A DNA stretch of 64,000 nt from Parapedobacter indicus (GCF_900113765.1 NZ_FOQO01000004.1:186001-250000); one strand, 5' to 3'; positions 26,262 through 34,732 are shown, numbered from the stretch's first letter. Notes: generated from the sequence alone by a model not told the origin. Translations and numbers: made by a program.

Positions 26262-26352
26262 TTATCGCGCAGCGAATCCACCGGGTTAGCTACCGCTGTC
26301 AACCAAGCAATTTAGGCTCATTCATCGCGTAGTGCGTTTACCGGATTGGCTA
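26262..26352 (-). pseudogene. Two tandem tails of FtsX/MacB-type ABC permease genes
   Basis: On the minus strand, 26262-26300 reads TAVANPVDSLRDK then stop, and 26311-26352 reads AAVANPVNALRDE then stop. ANPV-x-SLR-x-E is the usual C-terminus of Bacteroidota MacB/FtsX-like permeases. Nothing else of the genes remains, so these are two separate deletion remnants lying side by side in the 344-bp space before the PfpI gene. Confidence 0.7.
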
Positions 26353-26379
26353 CAGCCGCCCCAATCGGATTTCATCTAC

Positions 26380-26420
26380 ACCCATTCGGGATTGAACCTT
26401 TCCGGCTATTCCAACTCAAC
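26380..26420 (-). pseudogene. Fragment of barstar-like gene (C-terminal piece)
   Basis: The plus-strand bases CCCATTCGGGATTGAA at this spot also occur at 24161 inside the barstar-like pseudogene, and the flanks stay similar for about 40 bp. In minus-strand translation it gives PERFNPEW against PETFNPEW, with a stop in the preceding codon. It is a decayed second copy. From here to the PfpI start (about 100 bp) the DNA is AT-rich and holds nothing else I can see. Confidence 0.6.
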
Positions 26421-26519
26421 TTCTTTTCCAAACCGTTTTTTTAACATTAAACCAACATTACAACCAATAGATTTTTGTAAAATTGGGTGTTTTATTAGAT
26501 TCACTAAAAGCACAGTATT

Positions 26520-27098
26520 ATGGCAAAGAAAGTTTTGTTAGTCGTTGGAGACTACGTGGAAGATTACGAAGCAATGGTTCCGTTTCAGGCAATGGGATCC
26601 GTTGGCATCGAGGTTGATGCCATTGCACCCGACCGCAAAAGTGGCGAGGTGGTACCTACCGCAGTACACGATTTCACCGGCGACCAAACGTACAAAGAGC
26701 TTCGTGGCCACAATTTCGCCATCAACAAGAATTTTGACGATGTAGATCCCGCCGAATATGACGGGTTGTATATCGCAGGCGGCCGGTCGGCAGAGTACAT
26801 CCGGCTCAACAAGCGGGTATTGGAAATCACGAAGCACTTCTTCGATGCCGACAAACCAGTGGCGGCAATCTGCCACGGTATCCAGGTATTAACTGCCGCA
26901 AAAGTACTGACCGGTAGAACACTGACTGCCTATGTAGCTGTAGGGCCCGATATCGAACTTGCCGGCGGAACGTGGAAAAACATTCCCGCAGACCAAGCTG
27001 TGGTAGATGGCAACCTGGTTACATCTCCAGCGTGGCCCGGGCACCAGGCCATCTTAAGGGAATTCTACAAACTTCTTGGCATTGTGATATCGTCGTAA
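26520..27098 (+). CDS. DJ-1/PfpI-family protein
   Basis: A 192-residue class-I glutamine-amidotransferase-like protein of the DJ-1/PfpI group. The nucleophile elbow [13 protein letters not shown] places Cys118 next to His119, and an acidic residue (Glu14 or Glu17 in DYVEDYEAM) should contact it. Homologues act as glyoxalase/deglycase or protease-like stress proteins; the sequence does not decide which. It is full length with no signal peptide. Confidence 0.9.
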   Translation: MAKKVLLVVGDYVEDYEAMVPFQAMGSVGIEVDAIAPDRKSGEVVPTAVHDFTGDQTYKELRGHNFAINKNFDDVDPAEYDGLYIAGGRSAEYIRLNKRVLEITKHFFDADKPVAAICHGIQVLTAAKVLTGRTLTAYVAVGPDIELAGGTWKNIPADQAVVDGNLVTSPAWPGHQAILREFYKLLGIVISS

Positions 27099-27104
27099 AA
27101 TAGA

Positions 27105-27213
27105 CGCGATATCCAGGCTTGGCCCGAAGGTGAAGTCCGCTCCTCGCATAAGTACCCGGTTCACTTCGTCATAAAACGATGGAGTGTCGTTAATGCGATT
27201 TCCGCTAGGATCA
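27105..27213 (-). pseudogene. Fragment of barstar-like gene (N-terminal piece)
   Basis: Minus-strand translation gives INDTPSFYDEVNRVLMRGAD followed by FTFGPSLD, close to the N-terminal part of the barstar-like pseudogene at 24.3-24.4 kb; the DNA stays similar for about 100 bp. The frame runs into unrelated sequence on both sides. With the piece near 26.4 kb, this shows that barstar-like copies have been broken up across the region. Confidence 0.75.
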
Positions 27214-27222
27214 CGTTTATCC

Positions 27223-27756
27223 TCACGAAAGCTCCTCCAGAAATTTCATATACAGAGGTACGCTTCGTTCTATCCAATCCTTTTCGCTATTCAGTTCAAT
27301 GCCATAATAGGCAAAAAACGGTCTGTAATCGGCTTTTACATATTCAAAAGTCAGTTCAAAGGGCCGGGTCAATTCAGCCAACGTATACTTATACTTGGCT
27401 GCCGAATGGTATTCGTGTTCATCTATCCCAACTGATAGGGCTAATGCAATTTTTTTCCCCGCGACCCTATACCCACTTTTGCTGCCATAAGCCCATCCAT
27501 AGGTAAGCACCTCGTCCAGCCATTGTTTGAAGAGCGGTGGACAATTGAACCAGTAAAACGGAAACTGAAACACAATTTGGTCGTATTGTTCAATCAGTTT
27601 TTGTTCTGCAGCCACGTTGATTTTCCCGTCGGGGTAAAGCTGATGCAAGAGGCGGACTTCGTATTTTTCAGGATGTTTATCCAACTCGTCAACCCATCTT
27701 TTATTGATAACCGAACTCGCTATGTCGGGATGGATAACCATGATCAATGTCTTCAT
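27223..27756 (-). CDS. NAD(P)H-dependent quinone reductase (flavodoxin fold)
   Basis: A 177-residue protein of the NAD(P)H dehydrogenase/KefF-MdaB flavodoxin-like fold. The FMN-binding region is VFQFPFYWFNCPPLFKQWLD, a hallmark of the family, preceded by the MVIHPDIASSVINKRW loop. It probably reduces quinones or electrophiles in the cytosol. It is divergent from an HxlR regulator, the standard arrangement for a redox- or electrophile-responsive repressor and its target. Confidence 0.9.
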   Translation of the reverse strand: MKTLIMVIHPDIASSVINKRWVDELDKHPEKYEVRLLHQLYPDGKINVAAEQKLIEQYDQIVFQFPFYWFNCPPLFKQWLDEVLTYGWAYGSKSGYRVAGKKIALALSVGIDEHEYHSAAKYKYTLAELTRPFELTFEYVKADYRPFFAYYGIELNSEKDWIERSVPLYMKFLEELS

Positions 27757-27778
27757 CTGTCAGTAAGATTGTGTATGG

Positions 27779-27807
27779 CAAAAGTAAGGCGCAAAAGGTT
27801 AGTTTTG
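27779..27807. promoter_or_regulatory. Divergent -7 promoter elements
   Basis: Two exact TAnnTTTG boxes face outward: TACTTTTG on the minus strand (27779-27786) for the oxidoreductase and TAGTTTTG on the plus strand (27800-27807) for the HxlR gene. No -33 TTTG at normal spacing is evident on either side. Binding of HxlR between them would control both genes. Confidence 0.5.
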
Positions 27808-27850
27808 TACGTTAGCAACCCATTGTAGGGTACTATAAAAAAAGTAAGTA

Positions 27851-28216
27851 ATGGCAAAAGTTAAAGAAACCTCCACCAACTTTGCGAATAAGCAGGCTTT
27901 GGCCGACGAATGTTTGGAGGTATATGCTTCCCACATTATAGGCGGCCAATGGGCGTTGGCTATCTGTTGCTACCTCATCAACGGGAAACTCCGATTTGGC
28001 GAATTGAAAAAGTGTTTACCGAATATCACTGAACGGATGTTGACGCTGCAACTGCGAAAATTGGAGGAAAACAACCTCGTAAAACGGACGGTATATGCCG
28101 AAGTACCGCCCCGGGTCGAATACGAGCTCACTCCGATCGGATACGAGCTAAAGGCAATTATCCACGAACTTGAAAAATGGGGCAAGAAGCATAAAGCCAT
28201 TAAAACCGATGTTTAG
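27851..28216 (+). CDS. HxlR-family winged-helix regulator
   Basis: A 121-residue regulator with the HxlR signature: GGQWALAICCYLINGKLRFGELKKCLPNI opens the winged helix, ITERMLTLQLRKLEENNLVKR is the recognition part, and VEYELTPIGYEL the wing. The Cys residues near the N-terminus (ADECLEVY, AICC) could sense electrophiles or thiol stress as in other HxlR/MarR-type regulators; that is inference. Target: the divergent quinone reductase. Confidence 0.92.
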   Translation: MAKVKETSTNFANKQALADECLEVYASHIIGGQWALAICCYLINGKLRFGELKKCLPNITERMLTLQLRKLEENNLVKRTVYAEVPPRVEYELTPIGYELKAIIHELEKWGKKHKAIKTDV

Positions 28217-28407
28217 CGTAATGTAAGCGACTCCGCTATTTTAGCTGTCTGTTTAATTTTTCCCCGGTGTATCAGTCCGAAGTCAAGCAAGGCTTCGATA
28301 ACAGGTTCGACATGTTTCGCATGTTGGTGGTCCGGGGTGCTGCGGGCTGATACAGTGGTACGAAGGTATTGCTTACAGTACTCGACATACAATGGCTGAA
28401 ATCGAAG
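28213..28407 (-). pseudogene. Possible C-terminal gene remnant
   Basis: The 246-bp space after the HxlR gene holds an open minus-strand frame of 64 codons with coding-like composition (ending EPVIEALLDFGLIHRGKIKQ then about ten residues) but without a start codon; a stop codon lies just before its first residue. It looks like the 3' end of a lost gene. I cannot name the family. Confidence 0.35.
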
Positions 28408-28462
28408 ATTTTAACACTTTTCAGGAATGTTTCGGTCTCACCTTGGGTCCTTGTAAAGGTCA

Positions 28463-29005
28463 TCAACGGAATATTGCAATTGTATTTCCAAGATTTTTCA
28501 AACGTTTGGCCCATAACCTGCCTAACAGCCAAAGCTGAACTAAAAAAATCAGGCTGATAACAGCAAGCAACACGTACCTGCTCGTATTGAATCTCAATCC
28601 ATAGGTAAAGAACAATAGAAATCCCGCCAAGTAAATTTGCCTTGAGACAATCGAGATGATCGCATATATTTTAATTTTAGACAGGTAGTTTTTCAGCGAT
28701 TCGCGGATATTGGCTCCGTGAACGAGATACTTTGCAAGGCGATACCCCATTAGGTTATGAATAAGCGGCAGCAGAATCGAAAGAACAAGCAATATATTGA
28801 TCCATAGCGGTTTCAAATTTGCATCAAACATCGTATAGTAGCATGATAAGAAAATACACCAACCGATGATTTCTATAGTCAGTTGTTTCCTAATACCTTT
28901 TAAAACCGGATGCTTGTTTTCTGACAACATCGCTTGAATTTCTGTTGACGGAATGGTTGGCGTTCTCACCGCGTTCCAAGTAGATTTCATTTCATTAAAT
29001 TCCAT
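28463..29005 (-). CDS. Membrane protein co-transcribed with ECF sigma factor
   Basis: A 180-residue protein with a short N-terminal cytoplasmic part (MKSTWNAVRTPTIPS) and about four transmembrane helices (IEIIGWCIFLSCYYTMF, INILLVLSILLPLIHNLMG, IYLAGFLLFFTYGL, YVLLAVISLIFLVQLWLLG). It starts 2 bp after the sigma gene and is the likely anti-sigma factor or membrane sensor, of a type common after small ECF genes in Bacteroidota. No enzymatic motif is seen. Confidence 0.75.
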   Translation of the reverse strand: MEFNEMKSTWNAVRTPTIPSTEIQAMLSENKHPVLKGIRKQLTIEIIGWCIFLSCYYTMFDANLKPLWINILLVLSILLPLIHNLMGYRLAKYLVHGANIRESLKNYLSKIKIYAIISIVSRQIYLAGFLLFFTYGLRFNTSRYVLLAVISLIFLVQLWLLGRLWAKRLKNLGNTIAIFR

Positions 29006-29007
29006 AA

Positions 29008-29484
29008 TTATTGGATTAAAAGTTTTTGAATTTTGATTTTTATCCTATTGAGTTTAACACCCACATAATTTTCGCTGATACCCGTAATAGCGGCTATCTG
29101 TTGATAACTCAGCTCCTCAAAGTATAGGGTAATTATGGCCTTATCGGCATCATCCAATTGTTTCAACGCGGCAAATAAACGTTCCTGACGTAAGGCTAAT
29201 TCTTCGCTGGGCTGTTCTTCGGGAAGATCGGGTAATACAGGACGGTATTCGATGGCGTGTTTCTTTTTACGGAAAGTGGCAATTGCCGTATTCAATGCTA
29301 TGCGGTAAATCCATGTGCTTATTTTTGCCTCATTCTTAAACGCTGGGAGGGATTTCCAAAGTTGGAACGTAATTTCCTGAAAAAGGTCTTCACGGTCTTC
29401 CCGTGTGTCCCGGTATAAGCGACATATCTTATGGATAATCCCCTGATACTCTTCAATACATGTTAAGAACTGCGTTTCATCCAT
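29008..29484 (-). CDS. ECF RNA polymerase sigma factor
   Basis: A 158-residue sigma factor. Region 2 (ICRLYRDTREDREDLFQEITFQLW, STWIYRIALNTAI) and region 4 (LDDADKAIITLYFEELSYQQIAAI and ISENYVGVKLNRI) are well conserved. It forms a two-gene unit with the membrane protein downstream; targets are unknown. Confidence 0.92.
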   Translation of the reverse strand: MDETQFLTCIEEYQGIIHKICRLYRDTREDREDLFQEITFQLWKSLPAFKNEAKISTWIYRIALNTAIATFRKKKHAIEYRPVLPDLPEEQPSEELALRQERLFAALKQLDDADKAIITLYFEELSYQQIAAITGISENYVGVKLNRIKIKIQKLLIQ

Positions 29485-29635
29485 ATATAATACTAAAGGT
29501 AAGAATTTGATCCCTACCTCCTGCGGGTAGTCCGCTTATCAGTAGCAGAAATCCTCAAAAACTTACAGCAGCTTGGAAAATCGGTTGTGTGTAAGTTTCT
29601 AATAAAACCCGCAACTAACTGGTTAAACTATAAAA

Positions 29636-29821
29636 ATGAAACAACTTACTTTTATTATTCTGCTGTCAATAGCTGCCTGCAAAAGAGAATCATCGCCCGA
29701 TGGAAGGTCGCAAATACGAGATGAGCAATTGCAAAAAGAAATTGATTATTTAAAAGATCAGAACGCTGCCATACTTGATAGTATCCGCGTAATTAATAAC
29801 AAACTACAGGATCTACAGTGA
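29636..29821 (+). CDS. Small coiled-coil lipoprotein
   Basis: A 61-residue protein with a complete lipoprotein signal peptide (MKQLTFIILLSIAAC, Cys15 as lipid site) and a mature part predicted as one amphipathic helix or coiled coil (QLQKEIDYLKDQNAAILDSI). It resembles short periplasmic tether lipoproteins in layout only. It stands alone between two minus-strand sigma loci, its stop 14 bp from the convergent FecR gene. Confidence 0.6.
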   Translation: MKQLTFIILLSIAACKRESSPDGRSQIRDEQLQKEIDYLKDQNAAILDSIRVINNKLQDLQ

Positions 29822-29835
29822 AATGCCATACTTTG

Positions 29836-31176
29836 TTACCTTGGCACTGCCGCCAGCAAATCACGGCCATGCAACACATCCATTAAGTCCCGCGAGTCGC
29901 TTACCCCATCCGGATACCGAAGCCGGCCGGGGTCGAGCTCCGGACCGCAGAAGCTAATCATGCCATTGCTTTCGTACATGGCTAACCCGGCCTTTCGGAT
30001 GTAACCATAGATTTTGTCTACCGGATCCTTGAAATGCACCGAAGCCGTGATGGTCATTTGTTCAGGAATGCAATTCACGCTCTTTACCCCCAGGTTATAC
30101 GTCCGGTTCATCTCCAGGATAAATTCCCTGAGCGAGACATTTCGGTAATTCCGCTCCCGGGTGGTCCACGCCACCGCCTGCCAGGGGTCCGTCCGTGTAA
30201 CATCGGATAACTTCATGTTGATGTTTCCATCGGCATCCGTACAGCAACGGTCGTATGTAACCTGATCGCCCCTATTGGTGAGTATCCGGTACCCGTCATC
30301 GATCGGGAAATGACCGTCCACCCTTCCATCCAGCAGCGTCACCCGCGTATCAGTCCGGTTGGCCAGCACGGCAAATTCCCCCGCCTGCGTAGTCAATGAT
30401 CCATTGGGGGTACGGAGCACCGCAGTCCGCGGATGTGGATCGGCATGTTCGCGTACCCGAATCAATGCCCGCCCCGCCAAGCTGATTTCCATATTCGGAG
30501 CGCCTAGTTTCTCCACGGGATAGGAAAAGCTAGATCCAGCGTCCAACCGTATCAAACTCCCATCCGGAAGCCAAACCGCACACTGCTGCTGCGCATCGGT
30601 GACCACCCGGATATCCGGTTTGTGACCTGCCGAAAAGGAGAACTGCGACGGTAGCTGAACCAATTCGAGTTCGCCGTTGTCGCGGCGCCACAACTCCTTG
30701 TCACCAAAACGCCCCAGGCGTCCCCTGCTCTCCTTGCCTACTACCGTAGCGGAATTGCCCCAGTAAACCGTGCAGGCAAATTCGGATGCCGGAACGCGGT
30801 TGCCGGCTACCACCAATTTTTCGTAGGCAGACGGTACCGTCCGCTCGCTCCACCACTCGTTGAGGGCCAGTACACCTGATCCAATCAACCCCACCACCAC
30901 GATACCGGCACATACCCGCATGCCGCCGATGAGCAACTGTCGGATATATTGCTTCCGCTCCGCGCGGATAATGGTGCCCGTGTCGATGTTTCGCTGCCCG
31001 GGTGCACCCATCGTACGTTCTGCCACCATTTCCTCCAGCACATCCATCTCCAACTCCAGCAGTTCATTTTCTTCGTAGATCAGCTGAGCCGATTTAAGTA
31101 TCACGGCATCCTGCGCACTCAACTTTCTTTCCAGCCCCCGCCGGATGATCTTCTTGATATTTTTCGGATTGTACAT
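29836..31176 (-). CDS. FecR-family anti-sigma factor
   Basis: A 446-residue FecR-type regulator with a ~75-residue cytoplasmic N-terminus, one transmembrane helix (IGGMRVCAGIVVVGLIGSGVL), a FecR domain (AVWLPDGSLIRLDAGSSFSY, RALIRVREH, TLLDGRVDG) and a C-terminal DUF4974 unit (VSLREFILEMNRTYNLGVK). Its stop-start junction with the sigma gene is TAATG, a one-base overlap indicating translational coupling. No receptor follows; the nearest SusC is 3.5 kb away and separated by genes on the other strand. Confidence 0.88.
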   Translation of the reverse strand: MYNPKNIKKIIRRGLERKLSAQDAVILKSAQLIYEENELLELEMDVLEEMVAERTMGAPGQRNIDTGTIIRAERKQYIRQLLIGGMRVCAGIVVVGLIGSGVLALNEWWSERTVPSAYEKLVVAGNRVPASEFACTVYWGNSATVVGKESRGRLGRFGDKELWRRDNGELELVQLPSQFSFSAGHKPDIRVVTDAQQQCAVWLPDGSLIRLDAGSSFSYPVEKLGAPNMEISLAGRALIRVREHADPHPRTAVLRTPNGSLTTQAGEFAVLANRTDTRVTLLDGRVDGHFPIDDGYRILTNRGDQVTYDRCCTDADGNINMKLSDVTRTDPWQAVAWTTRERNYRNVSLREFILEMNRTYNLGVKSVNCIPEQMTITASVHFKDPVDKIYGYIRKAGLAMYESNGMISFCGPELDPGRLRYPDGVSDSRDLMDVLHGRDLLAAVPR

Positions 31177-31769
31177 TACTTGTATCCCTCCTTCCTGCCT
31201 TTTCTAAACATTTTCCGCAATTGCTGCTTAACGAGGCCCACGTGGTTTTTAACGGTCTGCTCGTTCAGATTCCGTAGCCGCGCGATTCCCGCGATGCTCA
31301 GTCCATCGAACACCCGCATCGCAAAGGCGACCCGTCGTTGCACGGGCATATTTGCCACGGCTCTCTGGATTTTTTGCACCATCCCTTCATAACGTTCCTC
31401 GTCAAAATCGGGATGGTTTTCCGGGATCTCCAGGTAATCACTGGTCGTGAAATCTAGATACTCCTCCCTGCCTTTCACCTTTTGGATGGCATCGCTCATC
31501 TTAAAGCTCAGCACCTTCAACAGCCATGCCCGCGGGCTTTCCACAGATGCCAGCTTCCGCCGCTTTCTCCACACATCGATGAATACATCGTTCACTATCA
31601 GTCCTATTAAATCGTCGTCGTAGGGAATTGCCAACCGTAGTTTCGTAGCCAACGGCTTTTCGTAACGTCTGATGATTTCTTTGAGCAACCGGTCCATCTC
31701 CCGTTGCTTCCGAGTTTTGGCAAGGAACTCGAACAATTGCTTATCGGTATAGGTGTCATATGGATCCAT
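31176..31769 (-). CDS. ECF RNA polymerase sigma factor
   Basis: A 197-residue sigma factor of the SusC/FecR-linked class. Region 2: AIPYDDDLIGLIVNDVFIDVW and SPRAWLLKVLSFKMSD; region 4: MPVQRRVAFAMRVFDGLS then IAGIARLRNLNEQTVKNHVG. It is coupled to the FecR gene. The partner outer-membrane system is not adjacent; the TlpA-SusC-SusD operon near 35-41 kb is the obvious candidate but is not in the same operon. Confidence 0.92.
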   Translation of the reverse strand: MDPYDTYTDKQLFEFLAKTRKQREMDRLLKEIIRRYEKPLATKLRLAIPYDDDLIGLIVNDVFIDVWRKRRKLASVESPRAWLLKVLSFKMSDAIQKVKGREEYLDFTTSDYLEIPENHPDFDEERYEGMVQKIQRAVANMPVQRRVAFAMRVFDGLSIAGIARLRNLNEQTVKNHVGLVKQQLRKMFRKGRKEGYK

Positions 31770-31993
31770 GCCAGAAAAAAAATCATACGCTTATTGGTAC
31801 TTTTTGCCTGCCCGCGGCGACTATACTTATGTATAATAGGGCTGAGCGGCCATTAGTTAGTTAGGCTAAGGTAACGATATGAAATAAACAAACCAAGAAA
31901 AAATTAAAATAAATACCTGATTAAAAGCAAGTTGCGATAAAATCACAATGAGTAATCCGTATTGCTCTGCCCCAGATACTAAAACAGACCATT

Positions 31994-33124
31994 ATGATTA
32001 GACAGTTACTTTCCATCAAACAGCAAATTGATATACTTCTGAACGATTCGGATCCTACGGACTCTGAAACGAAATGGCAACACTTCGACCAGCAACTAAC
32101 CCGTATTGAAACCGAGGTGTACACGGTATTCAAAAACAATCCCGATCGCATAGCCGTATGGGATGCCCAAAACTTCCATGCCGATCTGGTGCAGCTCATT
32201 GATCAACATACGCCACCAAGCCCCGATGAGCCGCTTATACCGATGCTCGTGCGGCTTCTTGAAACCCTGCAATTCTGCGAGCAAAAATTCCAGGTCCCCA
32301 TAAACCTGAAGACATCCGTGCCACTGGTGTACGAACTGCAACTCAACGACGAACTTCTCAGGCAGGAACGCATCATCGTACCCGCGTTGGTCGAAAAGCA
32401 GGTCAACCCTGTGCTCATCGATAAAATCACACACGGCTTTCACCTGATCCGGAGCCAGCCTACTGGCACCCTGAATTATGCCACTTATCGATACTTACAG
32501 CAATTTCTGCCCGTCCTTACCGAGCTGAGCCAAAGTACGCTTCCGAAAGATTGGAACCTGCGCCTCTTCCGGTTCTTCATCCAGTACAATTACAACCACA
32601 TGGGCGTGTACAATTGGTGGGAGCGCACAACGGTGCAAGCTTTGCATGGTAGAGGCTCCATCGATGCCCTCGAACTGATCTACCAGTTAATCAACGACAT
32701 CGAACACATCGACCAGCAAACCGAGTTGGGATACCAGACGTGGCGCAAGCCGCTGAAAGCGCAGCTGTTGGCTTATTTGGAGCGACGGAAGGAACTGCTT
32801 ACAGACAGAAAGCTGCTTGAAGAGGTACAAGAAGCTAGCACATTGATCGTCAATATTCCCCCGGATGAACAAAATGTGCATTTCAATCTGGATTTTGAAG
32901 CGGGCGTGTATGCCGCCTATGGTAGTAAAAAGGAAGCATCTGAAGCGTATACCGCAGTTATCCGTGGCCCGGAAGGTGTAAAGCTTTCGGCACATTCGCT
33001 CCGAAAGTCAGACAATGCTAAGTATTACAGCGCAGCCGACCGTGTCGAAGAAAGACTCAGTGATAAAAGGGAAGCGCTTGTCAAGTTATTCAGCCTGTTG
33101 CTTTCCAGCCGTCGCGGAAAGTAA
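31994..33124 (+). CDS. Hypothetical protein, 376 aa
   Basis: A soluble, mostly helical protein without signal peptide or transmembrane helices. Noticeable segments are FFIQYNYNHMGVYNWWERTT and a C-terminal stretch of short helices (RKSDNAKYYSAADRVEERLS) ending in Arg/Lys. The general layout recalls RteC-type regulatory proteins of Bacteroidota mobile elements, but I do not see a decisive motif and would not assign it. It is preceded by a 224-bp AT-rich spacer in which I see no operator or RNA gene. Confidence 0.7.
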   Translation: MIRQLLSIKQQIDILLNDSDPTDSETKWQHFDQQLTRIETEVYTVFKNNPDRIAVWDAQNFHADLVQLIDQHTPPSPDEPLIPMLVRLLETLQFCEQKFQVPINLKTSVPLVYELQLNDELLRQERIIVPALVEKQVNPVLIDKITHGFHLIRSQPTGTLNYATYRYLQQFLPVLTELSQSTLPKDWNLRLFRFFIQYNYNHMGVYNWWERTTVQALHGRGSIDALELIYQLINDIEHIDQQTELGYQTWRKPLKAQLLAYLERRKELLTDRKLLEEVQEASTLIVNIPPDEQNVHFNLDFEAGVYAAYGSKKEASEAYTAVIRGPEGVKLSAHSLRKSDNAKYYSAADRVEERLSDKREALVKLFSLLLSSRRGK

Positions 33125-33150
33125 CGTTTTTTCGAAATCTTCAACTTTTT

Positions 33151-33172
33151 GGGGGGCGGTGAATCCGCCCCC
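33151..33172. terminator. GC-rich hairpin after the 376-aa gene
   Basis: Stem GGGGGCGG / CCGCCCCC with loop TGAAT, 27 bp after the stop codon. It has no T-run on the 3' side of either strand, so termination would need help from other factors; a structural or regulatory role is possible. Two further CCGCCCCCC tracts follow at 33231 and 33274 in the same 230-bp spacer. Confidence 0.4.
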
Positions 33173-33357
33173 TTAGGCCGCCCAACACTGGCCCTTCATG
33201 CGTCGCCGAGCCCACACCCCTAAATTCCTGCCGCCCCCCAATTCTATTTTAGTGTATCGTTAAGGCCATCTGACCGCCCCCCTGCCGGGGTTTCCCCTAT
33301 CCTATCTTCGAAAGAAAAAGAGCATCGTATGCACTTAAAAACGAAATGGAGGATGAT

Positions 33358-33834
33358 ATGAAAACGATTCGGACTATTCGGACTATAACAAAGAAGCCTT
33401 GGGTAACACCGCCCACCCCTGCTACCACGCCGGCAATGATTCAGGCCTTTTGGCACCAATTGTTCCGCGAACAAACCAACTATGTCATACTCGAATGGCT
33501 ACGAGGATTCGGCAATGTAGCCTATGCCGATCCCGATATATCTCCATTTATCGTCCGGCTATACCATGACGTCCCTGACGATCCACGTGTCGCCTACCTT
33601 AGTATCGTCGGGTCTCATGTCCAATGGCGCCTTGGCACCAAAGATATAGGACATGCTCATTGCCCGTTGGTAACGGATCCTGCACAACTTGCCTGCCTGG
33701 ACGGACTTTTTTGGTGGCACACAGTTACCCTCGAGGAACGAAAGAAAAAGATAGGCCGCCCCACGCTAGCTCACCGACGAGCCATCGATTGGATCAGGCA
33801 ACAAAGCCATTACGTTAATCGGACAAACGCATGA
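33358..33834 (+). CDS. Hypothetical protein, 158 aa
   Basis: A soluble protein with no family I recognise; it has a Pro/Thr-rich N-terminus (TPPTPATTPAMIQ) and aromatic core segments (IQAFWHQLFREQTNYVILEW, DGLFWWHTVTLEERKKK). ATG 33358 is preferred because GGAGG lies five bases upstream, itself within the next earlier ATG at 33346. The downstream gene starts within its stop codon (ATGA), so the two are translationally coupled. Confidence 0.65.
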   Translation: MKTIRTIRTITKKPWVTPPTPATTPAMIQAFWHQLFREQTNYVILEWLRGFGNVAYADPDISPFIVRLYHDVPDDPRVAYLSIVGSHVQWRLGTKDIGHAHCPLVTDPAQLACLDGLFWWHTVTLEERKKKIGRPTLAHRRAIDWIRQQSHYVNRTNA

Positions 33835-34370
33835 AAACGAAATCTATCATTATCACCTTGGTTCGGCTAACACTGATTGCATTGTGGGGTTCGGTGGCCG
33901 TAGAGAAACTGTGGGATCTATCGGGATTCCACAGTATCCTGCGGCGTCAGCCCATTCCGGAGTGGAGTGCGGACATCCTGTTCTGGCTGCTGCCACTATT
34001 AGAACTGGGCGCTGTAGTACTGCTAGCCTGGCCCCAAAACCGGACACGCATCTATCAGGGCATGTGGTTATCGGCTGTCCTGATGCTGGGCTTTACGCTC
34101 TTTATTCTCTTCGGTGTATTGGACTGGTACGAAAAGCGACCCTGTGGTTGCGGCTCAATAATCAACGGGCTATCGTGGAAAGAACACCTATGGTTCAATC
34201 TTACTTTCCTGACACTTAGCTGGACAGGAATCATCTTATCGAAAAAACAGCGAGGCGGTGCCGACAAGGACGGCGCTACCGAGGGCGGGTCGGCCAAAAG
34301 ACCGATAAATACAACAGGATTTTTTTTAAATGCACTTAAAAGTAAAGATTATGAAAACGTTAAAAATTAA
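33831..34370 (+). CDS. MauE/DoxX-like redox-associated membrane protein
   Basis: A 179-residue membrane protein with four helices (IITLVRLTLIALWGSVAVEKL, DILFWLLPLLELGAVVLLAW, WLSAVLMLGFTLFILFGVL, LWFNLTFLTLSWTGIIL) and the Cys pair RPCGCGSIING between the third and fourth. That arrangement is typical of MauE-type proteins thought to transfer redox equivalents to periplasmic thioredoxin-like partners; the TlpA protein at 39-41 kb is a plausible functional neighbour. The hydrophilic tail overlaps the next gene. Confidence 0.8.
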   Translation: MKTKSIIITLVRLTLIALWGSVAVEKLWDLSGFHSILRRQPIPEWSADILFWLLPLLELGAVVLLAWPQNRTRIYQGMWLSAVLMLGFTLFILFGVLDWYEKRPCGCGSIINGLSWKEHLWFNLTFLTLSWTGIILSKKQRGGADKDGATEGGSAKRPINTTGFFLNALKSKDYENVKN

Positions 34371-34659
34371 TTTTGCAGCTATTTTTGCTGTCGTGATCGG
34401 CTTGGTTACCATGTCATTCCAAGCAAACCGCAGTGTTCAGGATTATGAATGGTACGAAGTCGGGACGGATGGAAGCACCATCGTTTCCAATAATCCGCTG
34501 CCCGGCGGTGAACCAAACGAGCCGGAATGCAATGCCGAAAATTCGGAAACGCTCTGTGCCATCGAAATTCTGTTAGATCCGGAAGAAGACTTTCCTCAAA
34601 CGGTTGCGGAGGCAATGGCAAATCATCAGACGAGGGGCGAAACAAAGCGGGACGAATAG
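34351..34659 (+). CDS. DUF6520-like small exported protein
   Basis: A 102-residue protein starting at MKTLKINFAAIFAVVIG, a signal peptide ending near FQANR, followed by an acidic mature part with two Cys (EPECNAENSETLC). This matches the general build of DUF6520 proteins, which occur as small exported companions of MauE and TlpA genes in Sphingobacteriaceae. The start lies 20 bp inside the preceding gene. The leader bases ATGCACTTAAAA also occur before the gene at 33358. Confidence 0.7.
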   Translation: MKTLKINFAAIFAVVIGLVTMSFQANRSVQDYEWYEVGTDGSTIVSNNPLPGGEPNEPECNAENSETLCAIEILLDPEEDFPQTVAEAMANHQTRGETKRDE

Positions 34660-34689
34660 AACACTCGCTTGTCTAAACGTGAAAATAAT

Positions 34690-34726
34690 GGGATACGCCA
34701 AATTGGATGATAACGTGGCGTATCCC
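34690..34726. terminator. Rho-independent terminator between convergent genes
   Basis: Perfect 11-bp stem GGGATACGCCA (34690-34700) and its complement (34716-34726) around a 15-base loop, followed by TTTAATTTATCTTTT on the plus strand. It ends the DUF6520 operon and lies just past the susD stop; with an A-rich 5' flank it may work in both directions. Confidence 0.8.
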
Positions 34727-34732
34727 TTTAAT

